Assembly: GCA_964036275.1 (NCBI GenBank)
Contig: OZ038436.1
Span: 4,744,936 to 4,808,935, forward strand
Origin: Litoditis marina
Lineage: Eukaryota > Nematoda > Chromadorea > Rhabditida > Rhabditidae
Direction: 5' to 3'
DNA: 64,000 nucleotides
Positions 1 through 12,000 of this stretch are shown here, in pieces. Under the pieces are notes generated by a model. The model searched no databases. It was given only the letters and a program-made list of their open reading frames with translations, and was not told where the DNA came from. Numbering within the stretch: position 1 is the stretch's first letter; each line of letters opens with the position of its first letter. Both the position numbers and the translations under genes were made by a program.

Positions 1-150
1 GCCAGAAGACAGCGCAAGTATAGGAGCACTGATATCACCGATTTACTTTCGATTGTTTTATTTGGAGCAGGAAGCGACTTTAACGCATCGTGCACACATA
101 TCAACATATCGTGCTACATTTGACCGCACCAACTTTTGTTGGCTTATAAG
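1..150. repeat. Direct repeat, left copy
   Basis: This stretch recurs in diverged form at about 5262-5410 in the same orientation. Both carry AGAAGACA, CATCGTGC and ACATTTGACCGC. The 5.1 kb between them holds only repeats and weak exon-like islands. Confidence 0.6.
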
Positions 151-394
151 TATATTAACCGAATGTTGAAGTAGTTTCTTAAATTGATATTTTCAATATT
201 TTCAAACTAATAATAATAGTTTATCAATATTCTGTATAACAATCAAGATTGGGACGAATTGATAACTTATGAATTGATGTTCAGATAAAACAACGAGCAG
301 TACAAAGAAAGGAAAAGCATAAATTTGAGGAGAAAACTGATTCAACGATGTATAGGTGGACAAGTAGAGCATTAGAATCATTGGTTATGAACTT

Positions 395-515
395 ATAGAG
401 GGTGTCTCTCGCCGGAATTGAACCTGCGAGCAAAAGTTTGCAGCCACTCAGATAGAATCCTGCCGATGCCCTGCCGGGTCGACCCGGCAGGGCATCGGCA
501 ACGAACCGGCTCGCC
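395..515 (-). repeat. tRNA-derived SINE-like unit with a 38-bp perfect palindrome
   Basis: On the minus strand a polymerase III B-box-like stretch (GGTTCAATTCC) is followed by GGCGAGAGAC, the same tail as at 49204-49275. Positions 462-499 are a perfect palindrome built from GCCGATGCCCTGCCGGGTC and its complement. The GCCGATGCC word recurs in the related unit near 3760-3860. Confidence 0.5.
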
Positions 516-1416
516 GCCGACAAAGGCTAAATTCCGATAAAACAACAGTTAGAGGGCTCAAACTCGTTGATAGAGGTAGAAAATATGATTGTTATGAGCT
601 CATTGCTTTTAGAAGAGTTGTTCAATGATGGGGTTCATGAAAACTTACATTAATTGACCGAAATTTCCGTTTAGAAAATTACTACAATACAAATACGACC
701 ATTTCATAACAGTTTTGGAGATGAAATCTTAAGCAGGACAATATACGAGGACTATCACAATATTCAAACCTAAAAGTCCTCGTTACAGTGAAAAATTCAG
801 TGTTTATCTCCTAATTTTGTTCGCTTCCTGTATTTTCAACCGATGGAGTTGCTCACGGGCAACACAAACCGCGCCCCAGCTGTACCGTACTCGGTGCACT
901 GCATACCTTTATTTGGGCTAATTTTCAAAATTCGCAAATTTCTTGTTTCCTTTTTCATCGTTTCAAGTTGTTTTTATTTAGTTATTTCTGTTATCGTATT
1001 TTAGTTAAGCACTTTATTAATGACATGTCGAGTGATTCCAACCCCACTAACTACTGTAGAGCGCAATAAATATGTTTATAGGTAAAATTTTAGGCCAAAA
1101 ATGAAATTTTAGTTTAATTTTCTTTAGCAAACGTTGGGACGTTCTATTTTACAGTTTAAGATGCTGGTAGTATGTAGAACGCAGAATTTTTTCTCTGCTC
1201 AAAGCCCCATTCAATTTTTACGACATTTGTTGGTTATCAGTCCTCATTCTTTCTTTTTTTGCTCTGCTTATAGCTTTCGGCTCTCATTGAATACTAGTCA
1301 CTTTATATTTCTCACTGATCAATGCACCGGGAATAAAGGTTCATCCATTTTTGATGTGCTGTGCTGAGATTATTTGGTTTACTAGCATTCATCGTCCTTA
1401 TTATTGCTCATTTCAG

Positions 1417-1469
1417 GTAGCCTGGACGTGACTTCCGCTCGTGATATAGTCCGCAGTGCGTCTTCTTAA
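1417..1469 (+). other. Weak exon-like island
   Basis: A TTTCAG acceptor at 1411-1416 opens S-L-D-V-T-S-A-R-D-I-V-R-S-A-S-S and stops at TAA 1467-1469. Local GC is higher than the surroundings. It could be a short terminal exon of a plus-strand gene lying to the left. No homology was recognised. Confidence 0.2.
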
Positions 1470-2494
1470 GGTTGGTTTTCATGATTGTCACCTTGCGCAC
1501 TACCTTAAGAAATATGTGAATACGGTTGTGCAGTAAACTTGAGAAATACTAAACTAATTGATGTTTATACAAGTTGACAGCTGATTTTGGAAGGTGAACA
1601 GTAAAACGAACTGTCACACAAGGCTCAAGATTTTGTGACAACTCATCTCCGCTGTTTTGCATTTATAGCAATATCTTGAACACAAAAAATGACTTTGATG
1701 TCCAAATTGAGGTCAAACAACTTAGTTTATTCAATGGGAATCAATTTATCGCTAATTCATGTTGTTTTTTTTTCAAAGGAAAATATCTACGGAGCTAATT
1801 ATCTTCTAAAGCTTTTATAAACTATGTATTTCTGAATGTGATGTATTTAGTTCGAAAAATGACCGTAATTAGTCTAAAATTATGTTGAATGGGGAGTTGT
1901 CCGGCCGCGACACGGGGGAGGGAGGAGTTGTAACGTAATCTTAAATGTTGTTTATTTCAAGTTCAAGGATAGAATCTACTCACTATCTTAATTGGGAAGT
2001 TTAAAGCCAATTCAAGCAACTATGGAGACGAATTATCGCGGGTTTTAAGTACATTTCAATATAGTACACAGTTTTACGGACGGTTGAGGTTTCTGATAAC
2101 AAGTTAATTCATATTTTCAGATGTGCTGAAATCTATCTCTATCATTGCAAAATCCAACGTGATTTTGCGCCGGAATCGTCGGTCCGGATCCACCGGCTAA
2201 AACTTTTGGGTCAGTTTATTTTATTTTGATGTTAATCATGAATTTCTATCGGTATTGCAATAAAATCGGACTATTTGAATGAATTTGCATAAAAAAGTAG
2301 GCAAAATCTCTCGTTTTCGGCGGAAAAGTAGTTCGTTTTCCAATTTTTGTGGACGCTCCGACAACATTCGGGGTGTATGCCAACAGCCACTCCGGGTATT
2401 TATAGAAAAATCATATCAGCCGGCTTTTTCGCATAATTCACTTGTTATATGTGTTATTTAGTTGGTGGTGCTTCTGTTCATGGGCTTTTTACAG

Positions 2495-2560
2495 GAGATG
2501 ATCGGAGTGTCTGTCCACCGTCTGCACGGATCACGTCCGATCCCCCAGCAAGATCTTTAG
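2495..2560 (+). other. Weak exon-like island
   Basis: A TTTTTACAG acceptor opens EMIGVSVHRLHGSRPIPQQD-L and stops at TAG 2558-2560. Base composition is exon-like. It may be the last exon of an unseen plus-strand gene, but there is no family match. Confidence 0.25.
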
Positions 2561-2707
2561 GAAGCCCATTAGTGGTTAGTTTAGCTCTCGGTTACTTCTG
2601 TTTTTATTGAATAATGAAATTTACGGTATAGTGATAGTGTGAGCAAGGTAAATTCTTTGTTTTCATACACCAGTAACGCTCGACTAATCCACAAAGAGTA
2701 TAGTGAT

Positions 2708-2822
2708 AGTCAATTGTACAGTCACGTGAAGCATGTTAAAGACAGCAGAAGTCAGAAACGTGCAATGACAAAAGTGCACGATATCCCATTAGAGGGTTAA
2801 CTTTACGTGACTGTTTAATTGG
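2708..2822. repeat. Inverted-repeat MITE, GTCAATTGTACAGTCACGTGA family, copy 1
   Basis: Ends are TCAATTGTACAGTCACGTGA and TCACGTGA- or TTACGTGACTGTTTAATTG. The core is AAACGTGCAATGACAAAGTGCACGAT. Two more copies lie at about 46877-46995 and 47932-48048, both in SLC17 introns. Confidence 0.7.
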
Positions 2823-3678
2823 CTTCTATTAAAGTGCGTTTTTACATTGAAACACATGATAAGCAATGTTTTGCATCAAAAACAGACCTAGTTTTCGGTG
2901 AAAAAATAACATGTTGTTCGATTTTCATGGCTTTTCGGACAACTTTTAACTTTACCGGTGTCTGTTTGTTTTGAGTTGTAATCTAATTTTACGGAAACTG
3001 TTCAAGTTTAAAACATCCAACTAAATGTATTTGGAGATCAAAAGAGTAAATTAGCGTGAATCCATTAGTTAAATTAGCGTCAGCGTCAGCAGGGTTGTCC
3101 GAATAGTCAGAAAAATTCGAAAACGGCCCACTTTTCACGGGATTCATACACCACTAAGGTTCGACTGATCCGCAAAGAGTAGTGCGTTTTTTTCACATAG
3201 AATCACGTGATAGGTAATGATTTTGCATAAAAAAAGACATATTTCATCGTTTGGCAAAAAAGTAACCCGTTTTTAGATTTTCATGGCTTATGGAATCAGT
3301 TCTTTTTGACCGCTAAGTTGTTACTGAGTTACTGTTCTTCAAGAAAGAAACAACATTATTTTTTCATTTAAATACCTTCAGTTCGATGTATTCGAATCAA
3401 CATAGTAAATTAGCGAGATTGCGATAAACAGAATCATTCACTTCAGTTTTTACGTTATCATCTATGTTAGCCGAGGTCTGTATGTGCATTTCATTCCGAT
3501 TCGTTAGTTTCTACATTTCAGGTCGAATTCATCAGCTATGGACGAGTGAAGACTGGAATGCACCTATCTAGCTCTACGTGTACTTGTATATATTTTAAAG
3601 TGATAAAATTCTGTGTTTATGTCATGTTTTATGAATAAAAGTATAATTTCATTACAATTTAACTTTGTTTTTTTATTG

Positions 3679-3960
3679 TTATAGTAATAAACTGATAAAT
3701 AGTCTATAAGAACGAAACGAATGAACATTATGAATTGTTATCAGCGGCGCGCCCATTGGTTGCCGATGCCATGCCGGGTGGTGGCCGGCGCCGAGCTGAC
3801 TGGTCAAAACGGCATCCTTCTGGCAGGGCATCGGCAACCAACCGGCTCGGCATCGGCAGAAATGTTTCCCAGCAGGCGTTAACCACTGCGCTACGAGAGT
3901 CGATAGCCAGCAAATTCTGGAATCGAAGACGTGTGTTCGTACACAGCGGAAATTGAGATA
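3679..3960 (-). repeat. tRNA-derived SINE-like unit
   Basis: The minus strand carries an A-box-like CGTAGCGCAGTGGTTAACGC near 3890 and several copies of GCCGATGCC near 3760-3860, as in the unit at 395-515. The A-box matches those at 48556 and 49204. No stable cloverleaf was found, so it is not called a tRNA. Confidence 0.45.
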
Positions 3961-4163
3961 TACAGTCCCGTCTTTCAGTTGACGACGACTATATACTACA
4001 ACGGAAATGAATGGTTTCTTGCTGAACCTATGAAAATTTGACATATTTTGATTTCAATTTGATGATTTGATCAAAAATGTTCATTACATCCATCCACTTT
4101 TTGTTGGGTGATCTTGATTCATCAATTCGAAATAAACCATTTTAACCGGTCGTTGGTACCCTC

Positions 4164-4733
4164 TAGGGTTGTTAAAGCCAAACTCGAATTTCGAAAAAAC
4201 TCGAAATAACTCGAAATTTCGAGTTTCGAGTTCGACTCGAAACTCGAAATCTCCAAAACTCGAGTAACTCGAAACTCGAAAAACTCGGTTTTTCTCCAAA
4301 CTCGAAACTCGAAAAACTCGAAATTTTTGAAACTCGAAAAGTTCGAGTTTGGCCTCGTCCCAAGTCAGAAATAATGGACGAATGAGCGTTTCAGAGCACT
4401 TTTTTTGCTATTTCCAACATGAAATGCTTCTTTTTTTCACGATTCTCACATAATAATGTGAAATAAATCAGAATTTCTCAAAAAATTCTTATCTGTTTAG
4501 CTCGATAAAATCCTGAAACTTAACGACCAAACTCGAAACTCGAAAATCGAGTTTTTCGAGTTCAACTCGAAACTCGAAAACTCGGTTTTTTTGAAACGCT
4601 GAAAACTCGAACTCGAAAAACTCGAAATTCCCAAAACTCGAATAACTCGAAACTCGAAAAACTCGTTTTTTCCCAAAACTCGAAAAACTCGAAACTCGAA
4701 AACTCGAAATTTCAAACTCGATTAACAACCCTA
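4164..4733. mobile_element. CTCGAAA-array transposon with 8-bp target duplication
   Basis: The element begins TAGGGTTGTTAA and ends TTAACAACCCTA. It is flanked on both sides by GTACCCTC (4156-4163 and 4734-4741), a perfect 8-bp target duplication of the hAT kind. The interior is dominated by two arrays of AACTCGAAA/TTTCGAGTT words (about 4180-4350 and 4528-4720) around 150 bp of ordinary sequence. It codes for nothing: the long frames rich in Phe-Ser-Arg-Val are products of the simple repeat. Confidence 0.8.
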
Positions 4734-5261
4734 GTACCCTCGTCCCCTAATTTCTATTCAGGTTACCTGAAAAGTATCCGGACAGGTAACCTGAATTTAA
4801 ATTCCGGGTACCAATATGGACAGTTGTGTCATAGTTTCTTATGTGCACTGATCATCACAGTTCCTTTTTGTTACATAGTTATCCCAAAACCCAAAAAAGA
4901 AGGATATGTTGGAGATCCCTAGTAACAGTTTAGAAACATTCGCGACAGTTTTGAGAAGCCAAGTAGGTGAACATTTCGTTTGAAAATGTGCAAAGTGTTC
5001 CATCTATTAATCGAATACATCAAAACACATCGAAAGAATCGATATTATCATACTGTTTGGGATAAACCTTATTTTGTGAACATACTCTGTCATTTCGAAA
5101 GAGAGAAGCTGCAATTTAGAACAAATAGGATTTTTCACATCGCCATATCGAATTACATCGAACTTGTCTATGTCCCAACCTTACTCTTATGGGTTAGATA
5201 CACTAATGTTCGGAAATACTGAATTACCTAGTTCTCGATGTTTCAGTTGACTGTGTAGTGG

Positions 5262-5410
5262 CAGAAGACAAGTATAAGAGAACTGAGTTCACCGATTAGC
5301 TTTCATTTGTTTGTTCTGCGTTTCCAAGAAGCATTGACTTCCATGCATCGAGCACATATATAAACACATCGTGCTACATTTGACCGCGCCAACTTTCGTT
5401 GTCTACTAAG
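5262..5410. repeat. Direct repeat, right copy
   Basis: Partner of 1-150 with about 75 to 80% identity by eye. A shorter related piece (TTACATTCGACCGCGC) lies near 15943 and 62262, within the two Patched copies. Confidence 0.6.
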
Positions 5411-6087
5411 AAAAAGGGTGAGAAATGAATTTCTTAAACTCGATAACTTGAGATTATCTCGAAATGGCTGCTTCAGTCAAGTTCCTCTGTACAAAGTACA
5501 GAATGTCTTCTAGATCCCTCTCTTTCTCTGCGTCTCTCACTCCCAGCCAACAGCGAAAGTAAACAAAACTTTATGGTAATTCCAATGCGAGCAGTGAAGA
5601 GAAATAAATATAAATATTTGCACAATCTGACACCACAATTGGATACACCGGCCAAAGAAAAACAACAATTACAGAACACGGGCATTAACGAGATCACAAA
5701 TTGCGGGGGCTATAATAAAGAGAGAAAAACACATAAAACAGTTAATTCGCCTAGAAACTATTATGAATGATGTGAACTAGTAGCAGACGAGAGGCGTGCA
5801 CACGTGCAACACAGCCAAACGCCTGCTACAGTAACCCGCATGAATAGAAGAAAACAATGTACAGAAGTAAACAGCAGAGCTAAAGCCAAGGCTAAAGCTG
5901 ATACTGGTGGGGGGAGGGTGATAATATATAAATGAAAGATTGCACTTGCGAGCGGCGGGATATTACAAGTTAGAATTTGAGCATAGGTTATAGACCTGAA
6001 TGGATAAACTCAAAAGGGGGTGGCTATTACTACTTGCTAATAGATGGATGTTACAGTCGGTCGAATGTTTCACCGACACTATAAGAG

Positions 6088-9000
6088 TTAGATCTGGCGT
6101 CGCATGATGAGACCGGGCGACTCGTCCTCGTCGTCCGTTTCGATGACGTCACGTCTTCGCCGTCTAATCGGGGGCGGAAGCGAAAGACGCAGGCGACCCA
6201 CTGGGGGAGCGTCTATCGGACAAACCTGGAACAGAGGGGGTACATATATGTATTTGTAACTACTTACTTCTTAGTTTTAGGTAGTAACATAGAACACACT
6301 ATCTTATCTCGTCTTTATAAAATATGATGTCTTTAATTGGGTCAAATGAAAAGACATGGGATACTGTGAACGTAACGGAATGAGATAGTGGTGGTACAAT
6401 GGAGAGACATGAATACTGTAGTTTCTGGTAAATTGTTTTTGAGTACATCTTTTACTGAGCACATTCATATAACTGTTTTTGAACCATTGTTCTAACTAAG
6501 AGAAAGACATGGGATACTGTACACTCCGGTTAAGCGTGAACTGGTTTCGAATCACATATTCATCACAAAGAGCCATGTTAAAACCGATTTCAAAGTGGTT
6601 CCTAGAAGAAATGATCGAGCGTAGTTTCTACAAATGAGCGATTGGTCGAGTAACAGTGAGATGAACATACCTCATGTGGAGGTCCCGCGGTGTAGAGAAG
6701 AACGGGCAGAAGAATGAGTCCGTTGATGACTCCGATCACAATCAGAGCAGACATCACCACAAAGAAGTACTTGACGACGAATCTGAAAGCGGGAGAGATG
6801 GACAATTATACTATCCCCCCCCAGAAGGGTGGATGCCAACAGACTGGTACAACGGATAGTTCAACTACACAAAATATGAAATTGTTTCGTTTCTATGAAG
6901 AAAAAGCTAGAGCTTTCCAAACAAATAGCTAATCCACAGTCCAACGAACTATTCATAAAGCTGAGCGATCGTTTAAAACAAACATACCTTGGAATTAATT
7001 ATGCCAAACCTTTTTATATCAATAAAAACTATAAACTTACTCGAACTCCGAAAATCCGAGCATCAAAATTCCGAGAAGAGTTGAGAAGGCGCCATGGATA
7101 ACGGGGACAAACACACGGTCGACAGCCGATGATGTTCGCTCCGGTCTGCAAAAAGTGAAACATTTGGATGCGGGAACGAACAAGCTTAGATAATTCTAAA
7201 TCACTCAAATGTTTCACCTACTTTAAGATGGACACTCGCCCACTACGTTCGTTTTTGATGCTATCACGATCTACTGCACTCGAATGTTTCACCTAGTTAT
7301 ATATAATAACCCACCTTGTTCCCAACGACGTGAGATAAGCGAGAACCACGTGAGCCGTGAATTCGACCCCGATTCCGACAGCCGTAATCAAAGTGACAGC
7401 AGAGACGGGATTCATCTTGATACCAGCCCAGCCGAGGAATCCGGCCAACTCTATTGTCATGGCTGGAATGGATATACGTACTCAAGACTAATCGAATGTT
7501 TCACGACCTAATAAGAAACCAAGTAACTTTCTAACGACCGACGACTGCAACTGCACTAATCTGCTTCACCCGAACCTCACAGCAACAATTACTAGGCTAA
7601 CGAAGCTATTAAAATTACTGAAATCCGTTGAAGACAATGACACTGAGTAAAAAACGAGAATCTCAAGAAACTCCTGAGAATTTACCAAAAACTGACCAAC
7701 AAGAATGACGAGAACAGTAGCGGCGGCCCATGGATTGAACAGCAGCACCGAGATGACCACAAACACCGCGAGAGCAATTATGGCAATCGCCTGCAGAAAA
7801 GAAAAAATAATGCACATAATTCAAAACTGACATCCAACCCCGATACTTCCAAATACCAACTGTATACATCATTCATTTTGATAACACATCTAGACTTAGA
7901 AGGGTTTTCGCTCAACCCAAATACAACTGGACATATTTCGATCATAGGTGGGATAGTGTCGGTTTGAGGGGTTGAACAACCAGTCTTCCGTGAAAGTCAT
8001 GGGTCCCCCCTAGGGTACCCGAAACACCCAGAAATATTGGAAAAGTTTTGGGTCCCACCTAGGGTTGTTAAAGTCTAACTCGAAATTTCTCAAAACTCGA
8101 AAATGAGAATGCAAAGATGAGCGACCTTGGCGGTGTGTGATACAGGCTATCGCAACTATAATGAACAATGGACAAACCTGTAGCAGATTCCCAGTCAAAT
8201 GCAGATATTGTTCCCAAAAGGTGAACGCAATTCCACTGGGGAAATTCGGGAGACCCTGCTCGGTGAATTTGTCACACACAGATCGAATGTCCTTGATCAT
8301 ATCGATTATGATGGGCGTATCGGTCAACCCAGTCAGATAGAAGGGAATCTGGGAATAGGCCAAGGGCTCTGCCGGGGGAATTAGGGTACCATTCGGGTCC
8401 AGGGACCACTTGGGGGGCGCCGGATAGAATGACGCTTGCGACACGTAGTACCTGCAAATTGAAGGATTCAAAGAAGATCAGGAAAAGATCTGATTTTAAA
8501 TGACTTCAAACATTACTAATAAAAGATCAAACTAAATGAAGTCAAGTTAACCAGAATCAACTGTCAGAAAAAGAAAAACTATAATGCTACACTAATCTTA
8601 TAATTTAAAGGTCCAGAGTGCACAAAAAAAGTATAAATGATAAACACCGAATAAAACGTACATCATGTTCTCTTGGTTGAACCAGGCTGTCATATAGTTC
8701 TGGAATCCATCATAGTTGATTGTACCACTTTTATCCACCAAACGGACCTTTCCAACCTGCAAAAAAACAGAAATTGCTTGACCTGAACAGATTGCGCAGT
8801 TCTCATCGCTGAAACAAACTTATCAACTCGAACACCAAAGAAAACCACAAGAAAATGTCTCCCTTCCCAACAAAACAACACTAGAACGTAAAGAAATGCC
8901 ATTTACAGTAGTTCAAGAGGAAGAAACAGGAATACACCAGCAAAATTGGAAGAAAAGCCACAAAAAACACAAAACCATGTTACTGTCTTGTCAATAACAG

Positions 9001-12000
9001 GCGAATTTGCTTGTTTTATGTTAATTTTCACGTATATCGACCCGAAAAATTTACTATTTGTGGAAGCCACAGCTTTTATATGATTGTTGAAACATTCGAC
9101 TCACCCTTCCCTTGCACTCGTATGTCATTCCGTGACTGCATATCATCTGGTATGCAATGCGGGCATCGTCAGAGATGTTTCCCACCAAGTTGCCAGTGTC
9201 AATGTCGATCCTGAACAAACAACAATATAGTCACAGAAAACTAAATTCTTATCCCCATCCCAACATCTAATGAGGTCATCATACTAGTACATATAACACA
9301 CTCCATCTTTCTCTGTTATGCAAATTGTTTTTTTCATTAAGGAAATTACCTGAAAATGAAAACCGTTCATTCCCGACCTCTAATTAGGTCACCATACTAG
9401 TAAATATACTACTTATGCAGCTTTTTTTCCCACGTCCCTTTTTCACAGAGGAAAGTTACAATTGAACTAAATTAATAAACTGACAATCCGTTGTCGAGGG
9501 CCGCATCGTACTGTTTCTGTACACTGATCAGCCAATCTCTCATCATTTGCAGCCAATACTTCTCCGATGGTTCTTCCGTTCTGGTCTTGATCACAAACTT
9601 CGACGAGGCTGAAAAACATGGATGAAAACTCGCTAGTTTGAAACTAGCGAAAAAATCAGAAATACTTCTCTAATGCTACGAATGTCGAATCTCCCTCCAA
9701 ATCGAAACCCTACTTTACAACCAAAAACGAGAATAACAAAGTCAGAAATACCTTGCTTACGGTCAAAATCTCAAAAGACAATATTCTACAAACAAACAGA
9801 GTAGGTCAACTGAACTGATGAAAGTGAGAAAAAAAACCAAATAATGTGCGCAGCAAGCGCAAACTCACAAATGGCCCTGCGATAGTTCTCAATCTGATGT
9901 TGTTGTCTGGCGTAGTCAATGTTCGGACCCTTGATCACAGCGAACATTGGATAGAAACTGAAATACAACCATTTAGAGAGAATTCAAGAATTCAAATGAC
10001 ATTACCAAGACACATCTTATAAACGCTATATGTCAGTAACCCTAACAACCTAACTATATTTTAATAACTGTAAAATTAGCTATCGAGCCAGATATGTTTG
10101 TAGTAGGTACATCTTATGAAGTAAGCTCCGGCTCAGCGCACTACAAATCAACGTTTATGACCTAACCATCCTTCCAGAAATTCGTAAAAGGAGAGGAGCT
10201 GAAGTAAACCCTATAACCAACCGACATACTTGTCCCTAGCCTTAACGACTATAACTCCTTCCCGAAAATTGTTAACTGTAAACAAGGGGTGGGGGGGGGG
10301 GGGAGCTAAAGTAAACCCTCTATAACGAACCTGAAGTACTTGTCCCTGGCCTGCAGGAACTTTGCGGGTGCCGTGTGTTCGGGTAGAACATCGGACAGTT
10401 CCAGTCCAATGGAGGCCCGTTGCATTCCCAGAACAGACAGGAACAGCAAAAGACACGAGGAGATGCCCACGAAAATCTACAAAACATAATCTATACACAA
10501 ACTGAAAAACATCTCATGAAAAACATGAACAATCTTATGTCCTATCCATATAACATAGCGAAAATCTATAAACAAACTGGTATTAAAAAAGCAGTCTGGT
10601 CAAAGTTGTTCAAATCCTCATGCTTACTGCACATGCACACACCGAAACCAAACCACTACACTTTCCCACTTTTCTCCTACAAAAAAGTCGATTCGAAACC
10701 AACAATCACATCAAAGACAGCAAAGGTGCCAAAATGTTTCAGCTCATCTATAAATAGCCCCACGTACCCTGAATGACTTCTGGTTCAACAGCGGAATGTA
10801 GAATGTGCGGATGAAGTGGTGTAGAATAGAAGATGTCTCCGTCGGCTCTTCTTCCATTTCCTTGTAGATCATCGGAATGTCGCGGCACGAAGATGTATCT
10901 CCGACGGTACGTTTCTGCTGCAAATAACACAAAAGTTTATAAAAATTTCATACAAAGATCATCAAAAAACGGTCCAAAGCAGGCAAAAGCCGCATTTCGA
11001 TTTCGATCCGCAAACTCAAATCCACAGTCCACTCCGACCTCCGAGACGAAACTCTCTACTTCAAATCCTATTTGAAAGGTTGACAAACTTGCAAAACATT
11101 CTAGGGTTGTTAATCGAGTTCAAAATTTCGAGCTTTCGAGTTTTTTCGAGTTCGACTTCAACAACCCTAATTCAACTGTTGCACGGACTACCGAAAACAC
11201 ATAAAAGTGTTCTGTACTCTACAAAATGACAAAAAAAAGATACAAACCTGTACATGCGGTTTGGTGATCATGGAGTATGTTTCCTCTCTCGTGTCCCCAT
11301 ACAAACAGCACAAAACGTCACGACGGCCCGCCTTGCGACGACGCAAATCAATCGATATTATCGCCTGCAAACGAAGAAATCAATAAGAGGGAGACAAAAA
11401 GAAGAGAACAAATGTTGGGACAGTTTGAAACTTCACGCTTATCTTCAAACAGACACAGGTAGAGCACACCTGAACATCAAGACATGACGAACACCTATCA
11501 GTAAAGCATTGAAGAAGAAATCGTTGCAAATGATACACAACATATGTTGGGCGACATTGTTGAGCACAGAGATTTTTTGAAAAACAGTTGATTGCAGGGA
11601 TATACGGGAAATCCATTCAAATATGTGTAAAAATTGCAATTTAAGAGATCGTTTTCCATTATTTCGGGTGGTTAAAATTCAGGCATTTTCGAAAAACGGG
11701 TGCTAAAAGTGAGCATCCAACAAAGTCAACTCACGTTTGATATACAAATAAACTCACCGGTAAACACCGGTAATTGATAAATAAACTCACCGGATAAATG
11801 GTGAGAATAGCAATAAAGTTGAATGTGAGTAGAATGGAACTTTGAGCACAGACGAGCGCAGAGCCGGAATAGGAAGCATTGTACCTGCAAAAGGATTCGA
11901 ATAAGGTATACAATTGACAGTATCTCTTATTCCCATATGCAAACCTTTCCACATAACCAACAAATCTATAAAAATGTTATTAAATTACTACATTACTAGT

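Noticed and set aside
4172..4728. Several minus-strand open frames rich in Phe-Arg-Val-Ser-Ser
   Set aside because: They are translations of the CTCGAAA simple array inside a transposon and occur in multiple frames.
7462..7480. An apparent 4-nt frame difference between Patched copies at an exon start
   Set aside because: The acceptor is the ATTCCAG ending at 7463; it gives the same phase and length (148 nt) in both copies, so the difference lies in the intron.
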